A stretch of 22,343 nucleotides of DNA from Gnetum montanum (taxonomy: Eukaryota > Streptophyta > Gnetopsida > Gnetales > Gnetaceae), in the NCBI GenBank assembly GCA_015680685.1, contig MNCI01015718.1, forward strand, positions 51,514 through 73,856, given 5' to 3'. This document shows, piece after piece, positions 19,010 to 22,343 of the stretch (position 1 is the first letter of the stretch; every line of letters begins with the position of its first letter). Made by a program: the position numbers and the translations under genes. The notes under the pieces were generated by a model, which did not search any database, was not told the DNA's origin, and was given only the letters and a program-made list of their open reading frames with translations.

Positions 19010-20340
19010 TTATAGAAACCAGTCTAGTATGATCATTAAGTTCTATGAAAACTTCATCAATGTGCTTGGTTGATGTAATAGCATCATAGAGTTTAAGAGG
19101 CCTAGGATAGACCACCTTTCTTTTCATATAAATATTAATAGTCCATGAAAAATATCAAGTAACTATCCATAAAGTAGTAGATGAATGATTCGATGGAAGT
19201 CCATCATGATATGAATTTTATGATGGACTTTTTAGGCACTTATTTGATGGTAAAAATATTTTACAAAGAATCATATTTACTTATCTTCTACTTGAATCTC
19301 TCAAGAAAGGTTGCGAAAATTTTCTAAGGTAAAGTAATGGAGGCACGAGGCAATAACTAATATTACTCAAGTGTTCCTCCAAATAGGGAATTAGAATAGC
19401 TCTTGAGGATGGTATGAGAATAATTCATTGATAACATGTACTCATTATAGAAGACAATAACATGATTCATAGGGTCAATTTCTAATATGTATTTAGTAAC
19501 GTTAGGTAGGAAGATACCTTTGGAAACTTATGTTGGTATGATTAATGGATTGATGGGATTCATAAATAGGTCAGAGATTAAAATAGTAGAACTTTCCCCA
19601 TGAAGGGCTATGACTTATTGAGTTTATTTTTTCATTTACCTAAATCCTTGGAGATAAATATTATAACAAGATCATGAGTTTGAAATACATTCCTAAAGTG
19701 TTTCCAAAACTATGTTTGTACTTGTTAAGAAAGTAAGAATGATGAACACAAGTTGTTGTGTTATAGTAAAGGCAAACAAGGTAGAAATGAGTAGGGGCTT
19801 CACCTTAGAGATCTTAGAAAAAAGATTATAAGGTGGTAGAAAACTAACGATAGGAATTATCACATAAGTGACATATCTAACATGTAGTGTAGGTTGTGGT
19901 AGTGAGTACATAGTGGTGTTAGTAGGGTTAATGTGATGCATGTGATAGACAAAGAGTTTGGGTGGATGTATGACATGTTCTTGAATAATCCCTAATGTTA
20001 GTGATACAAGATGGTGTTCCTCTTTCTCATTACTATGGATGCTCACATCATTTTCTCCTTTGTCATGTTGATCATTAGGTTGTCTAAAATCCCAATTAAT
20101 TTTTATGGTAGGATGATTTGCAGAAAATTCCAATGTAGTTATCTCTTGTTGTTACAACTATATTAAGATTACAACTTGAATTTCATCCTTGATGAAAATA
20201 TATTCCACTAGTGCCACTCTTTCAATATTTTCAAGCTCCACTGAATGGTTTATATTTAGAAAGAAAGGTTCAAGAACATTAGTAGTTTCATATTTAGTCA
20301 TCCTTCATAGATTCATCTTAGATAGGCTAATGTTTAGTTC
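19010..20340 (-). pseudogene. gag: Second Ty3/gypsy-type Gag relic
   Basis: On the minus strand one frame runs with stops from about 20240 to 19250. It includes NKGENDVSIHSN-like hydrophilic sequence in the open part (20133-19693), then LPNVTKYILEIDPMNHVIVF, YSNSLFGGTLE, LPRASITLP and KIFATFLERFK (near 19405-19290). The order of a hydrophobic repeat, a GGTLE.Y..LPRASI block and a F..FL..F block is that of the retrotransposon gag core, where the usual pattern ends in a trp/tyr-rich SLP...SI..F...F stretch. A KFIS.WTS piece follows. Stops are frequent. It does not belong to the LTR at 20814, whose internal region lies to the right. The 146-codon open part starts at TTG, not ATG. Confidence 0.55.
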
Positions 20341-20813
20341 ATGCTTGACACATGTCACTTTATAGTCTTGCACAAATATGAATCTAGATACTGCATCTTT
20401 CTCATATCCATCAACCTATATATTTGAAAGCTCTATGAGAAGTTAGATGTTTAATAAGACATCATGAAGAGTTGGTTATTATAAGTACTTATGTTATGCA
20501 CACTTTAATAATAGGAATTAAATGCAATAAGAATAAGAGAAATAACACATAATTACATATTTTCAAGGGTCAGTAAAAATATATTTAGGACTAGGAGAAA
20601 GGGTAGAGAAAAGAGAGACAAATGAAGTAACCCAAAGAGAAAGAGTATTAGTGTTGAAAAGGGCTTATGAACCTATAGTAGCTAAGGGTCAAATGTTAGA
20701 AAACTAAGAGTGCACTCCTTCTAGCATTAAGAATGTTGCTACTAGATTATTTAGTGATAACCACATATACAACACCTCTACAAATCAAATGAGAACACTT
20801 GATTCATGGTTGT
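20341..20813. other. Decayed DNA between the gag relic and the LTR
   Basis: This AT-rich stretch shows no convincing frame. The last bases before the LTR, GTTGT at 20809-20813, would be half of a 5-bp target-site duplication; the partner lies outside the window. Confidence 0.4.
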
Positions 20814-21234
20814 TGATGAGTGGCGAGGTACCCCTACACTCAACCATACGAATACGAGCATGCACGTGCGATCCAGTCGAACTCCGTAGACTAAATGCCT
20901 TAACACCACAAGAAACACTTGGGGTTAATCGTTCGTTGTCTTCCCAGGCTTGCTTGTAAGTGTCACGGTGTATGGTTAAGCAAATCTGAGGTATGTGATT
21001 TTTTTGGTATTTTTCGGTTTATCTTCTATGCTATCAGGGGAAAGGGTTGAGAAACTAAGCTAACTCTAACTAAAGATCTAAGTCTAAATTAACTAGCGTC
21101 AGCATCCGTTCCCACTTACCGGACACACCCTGAACTATGCAACTGCGGCTTACCAAACGCTAATCGTTACTGGGATCGCCACACGTAACGCAAGTGCTCG
21201 AAGTGGTCGTACTGAGGCACCTATTTAGCTTAAG

Positions 21235-21535
21235 TGTGATAAGCAGCCGATTCCTTAGCTAGCCGTACACACCCGTGGGTGCTCGTAACTAAGTCGTACT
21301 TATCACACGTTCTAGCCTAGCAATGAGCAGCCGATTCCTCAACTAGCCGTACACATCGGACTACCACTGGGATTACCAAGCGCAGAATCCTGGAATACGC
21401 TACTGGGTTACCAAGCAGCCAATGCTCGTAATTGAGTCGTACTCATGCGTTGCGTCAAGCAGCCGATTCCTTGACTAGCTGTACACGTCCGTAGACGCTC
21501 GTAATCAAGTCGTACTTGAACGCACTAGGAAAGCA
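21235..21535. repeat. Repeated hairpin block inside the LTR
   Basis: Three related units start near 21243, 21327 and 21459 with AAGCAGCCGATTCCT or close forms, followed by TAGC.GTACAC and CTCGTAA..AAGTCGTACTT. The first unit is enclosed by a 10-bp perfect inverted repeat, GTGTGATAAG (21235-21244) and CTTATCACAC (about 21299-21308), and has a CACCCGTGGGTG palindrome inside. The third is enclosed by TCAAG and CTTGA arms. It lies in the transcribed part of the LTR and is missing from the older LTR at 3202. Confidence 0.75.
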
Positions 21536-21593
21536 GTAAATGAAAGCAATAAATGAAACCACGTGCTGCAAGGTTTATCCAATCAAGTTCGTC

Positions 21594-21599
21594 TTTATT
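21594..21599 (-). terminator. LTR polyadenylation signal AATAAA (right element)
   Basis: Minus-strand AATAAAGACG, about 170 bases downstream of the TATA box, conserved at 3766-3771. Confidence 0.6.
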
Positions 21600-21765
21600 G
21601 CCGTACACAACTTGGGTTCAGGTTACAAGCTGCTCGAATAAAGAGCCGTTCACTCTAGGACTCCTACTGCGGGCACATGGGAAAAATTCTAACTCTGGAG
21701 TGATCAATCTGCCAGAGCTTCGCTACTTCTAGCCAGGATTGGGAAATGAAGGGAGTGCCACCTCT

Positions 21766-21773
21766 TATTTATA
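21766..21773 (-). promoter_or_regulatory. LTR TATA box (right element)
   Basis: Minus-strand CTATAAATAAGAGG, about 85 bases inside the outer (5') end of the LTR read on the minus strand. The short U3 between LTR start and TATA box is filled with palindromes at 21789-21834. Confidence 0.75.
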
Positions 21774-21788
21774 GATATGGCGGTGGAC

Positions 21789-21834
21789 CGCGATATCGCG
21801 TACGCAATATCGCAGGGGAAGACGCGATATCGCG
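21789..21834. repeat. Cluster of CGCGATATCGCG palindromes beside the TATA box
   Basis: Two perfect 12-bp palindromes CGCGATATCGCG occur at 21789-21800 and 21823-21834, with a near copy GCAATATCGC at 21804-21813 between them. They lie 15 to 70 bases upstream of the LTR TATA box. The older LTR has five decayed GATATC-like relics at the matching place (3971-4057). They look like binding sites for a dimeric transcription factor, which is an inference. Confidence 0.8.
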
Positions 21835-21858
21835 ACACATGTAGGTCGCGTCTCATCA

Positions 21859-21868
21859 TACCCCCATG
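21859..21868 (-). promoter_or_regulatory. Polypurine tract region
   Basis: The minus strand reads CATGGGGGTA directly before the LTR start. A G run next to the 3' LTR primes plus-strand DNA synthesis in LTR elements. It is short, but its exact place next to the LTR boundary supports it. Confidence 0.65.
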
Positions 21869-22343
21869 ACTGAATGAAAACTCGTCCTTGAGTTCCTTAC
21901 AATGATATCAGGTAGGTATGGGATTATTAGGGGAAATGGAACTAATGGGATGACATGTGAACGGTCTTTATTACAAGACTTAACAAAACTAGTGTTGATG
22001 ACAACAAGGGTGAACACCTTATTACAATGACATCAGGCCATAGTTGGCATCTGAGAGAAAAGAGGAGAGAGAATAGAAGAGAAGAAGGGAGAAGAGTCTT
22101 GTTGCTGCCAATGCCTAGATTGCGCCTTCTGTTGTCCATCCGTAAGCGCATTATCAATTCCGCTCCTTGCATAGTGGCTTCAATGCTGCTCCATTCCAAG
22201 TGTTTGCTCCAGATCCATTCCATTGTTGTATGATGGCCATCTGCACCCACAACACAATCATATATTAGCAAGGGTAACTGAATCATTAAGTAAATGATAC
22301 CTTGCTTCAGTTTAGGTTCCTTGGCTAAGTTGTGGTATGGCTA
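21869..22343 (-). mobile_element. 3' internal end of the right gypsy element
   Basis: Near 21880-21905 the minus strand reads GGAACTCAAGGACGAGTTTTC, a phrase of the type often found at the very end of plant gypsy pol, just before the polypurine tract. Farther right, minus-strand frames of up to 114 codons (22286-21942) have no domain I recognise; this is probably 3' non-coding internal sequence. A TC-rich run lies near 22050-22100. Confidence 0.5.

Larger units (their letters stand above)
20814..21858 (-). mobile_element. 3' LTR of a younger gypsy element of the same family
   Basis: The 1,045-bp LTR begins TGATGAG (20814-20820) and ends CTCATCA (21852-21858), a 7-bp terminal inverted repeat. 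A purine-rich tract follows on its right, and no primer site lies on its left, so it is the 3' LTR of a minus-strand element whose body extends beyond the window. CpG sites are abundant, in contrast to the related LTR at 3202-~4078, so it is much younger. It contains a TATA box (21766-21773), an AATAAA (21594-21599), palindromes (21789-21834) and a repeated hairpin block (about 21235-21535). Another possible reading, a solo LTR, is disfavoured by the adjacent polypurine tract. Confidence 0.85.

Noticed and set aside
20814-21858. Repeated short direct repeats in the LTR as a CRISPR array
   Set aside because: Repeats are diverged, unevenly spaced and inside an LTR with TATA box and terminal inverted repeats; the context is a eukaryotic plant.
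21942-22286. 114-codon minus-strand frame and its plus-strand shadow as host genes
   Set aside because: They lie in the 3' internal part of the gypsy element next to its polypurine tract and show no domain.

Overview
This window looks like nuclear DNA of a seed plant with a large, repeat-rich genome. It holds no intact host gene, no rRNA or tRNA gene and no CRISPR array. The evidence is a plant pararetrovirus relic (Caulimoviridae-type), plant-style LTR retrotransposon parts with a tRNA-Asp type primer site, tRNA-like SINE candidates, and very AT-rich, CpG-poor decayed spacer. A gymnosperm or a large-genome angiosperm would fit, but the species cannot be told from the sequence.

Layout, left to right. 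(1) 1-974: a near-perfect inverted repeat, two 349-bp arms around a 276-bp spacer; the one ambiguous base (N at 627) sits at an arm/spacer junction. (2) 975-~4078: the 5' part of a Ty3/gypsy element of Athila/Tat type on the minus strand: 5' LTR (3202-~4078) with TATA box and AATAAA, primer-binding site (3183-3200), and a decayed gag (about 3047-1230). Its outer LTR edge abuts truncated viral sequence. (3) ~4062-15655: about 1.7 units of an endogenous pararetrovirus in head-to-tail tandem, all on the minus strand. One complete unit runs from the primer site at 13166 to the next at 6473 (6,693 bp). It reads, 5' to 3': leader, one polyprotein (movement protein, coat protein, zinc knuckle, protease, reverse transcriptase, RNase H), a small second ORF of unknown function, then promoter, poly(A) signal and the next primer site. 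A partial unit follows to its left (leader, movement and coat protein), and a partial unit precedes it on the right (second half of reverse transcriptase, RNase H, ORF2, promoter). All reading frames are broken. (4) 15656-20813: AT-rich decayed DNA with two tRNA-like SINE candidates, a roughly 51-bp tandem repeat and a second gypsy-type gag relic (about 20340-19010). (5) 20814-21858: a CpG-rich, younger LTR of the same family as the one at 3202, with the polypurine tract and 3' internal end of its element at 21859-22343. The rest of that element lies beyond the right edge.

Nothing here is likely to work as a gene system today. The parts of most interest are the tandem viral array whose two copies share several stop codons at the same codons, the conserved ORF2, the duplicated promoter segment in one viral unit, the palindrome cluster beside the LTR TATA box, and the almost exact inverted repeat at the left end.
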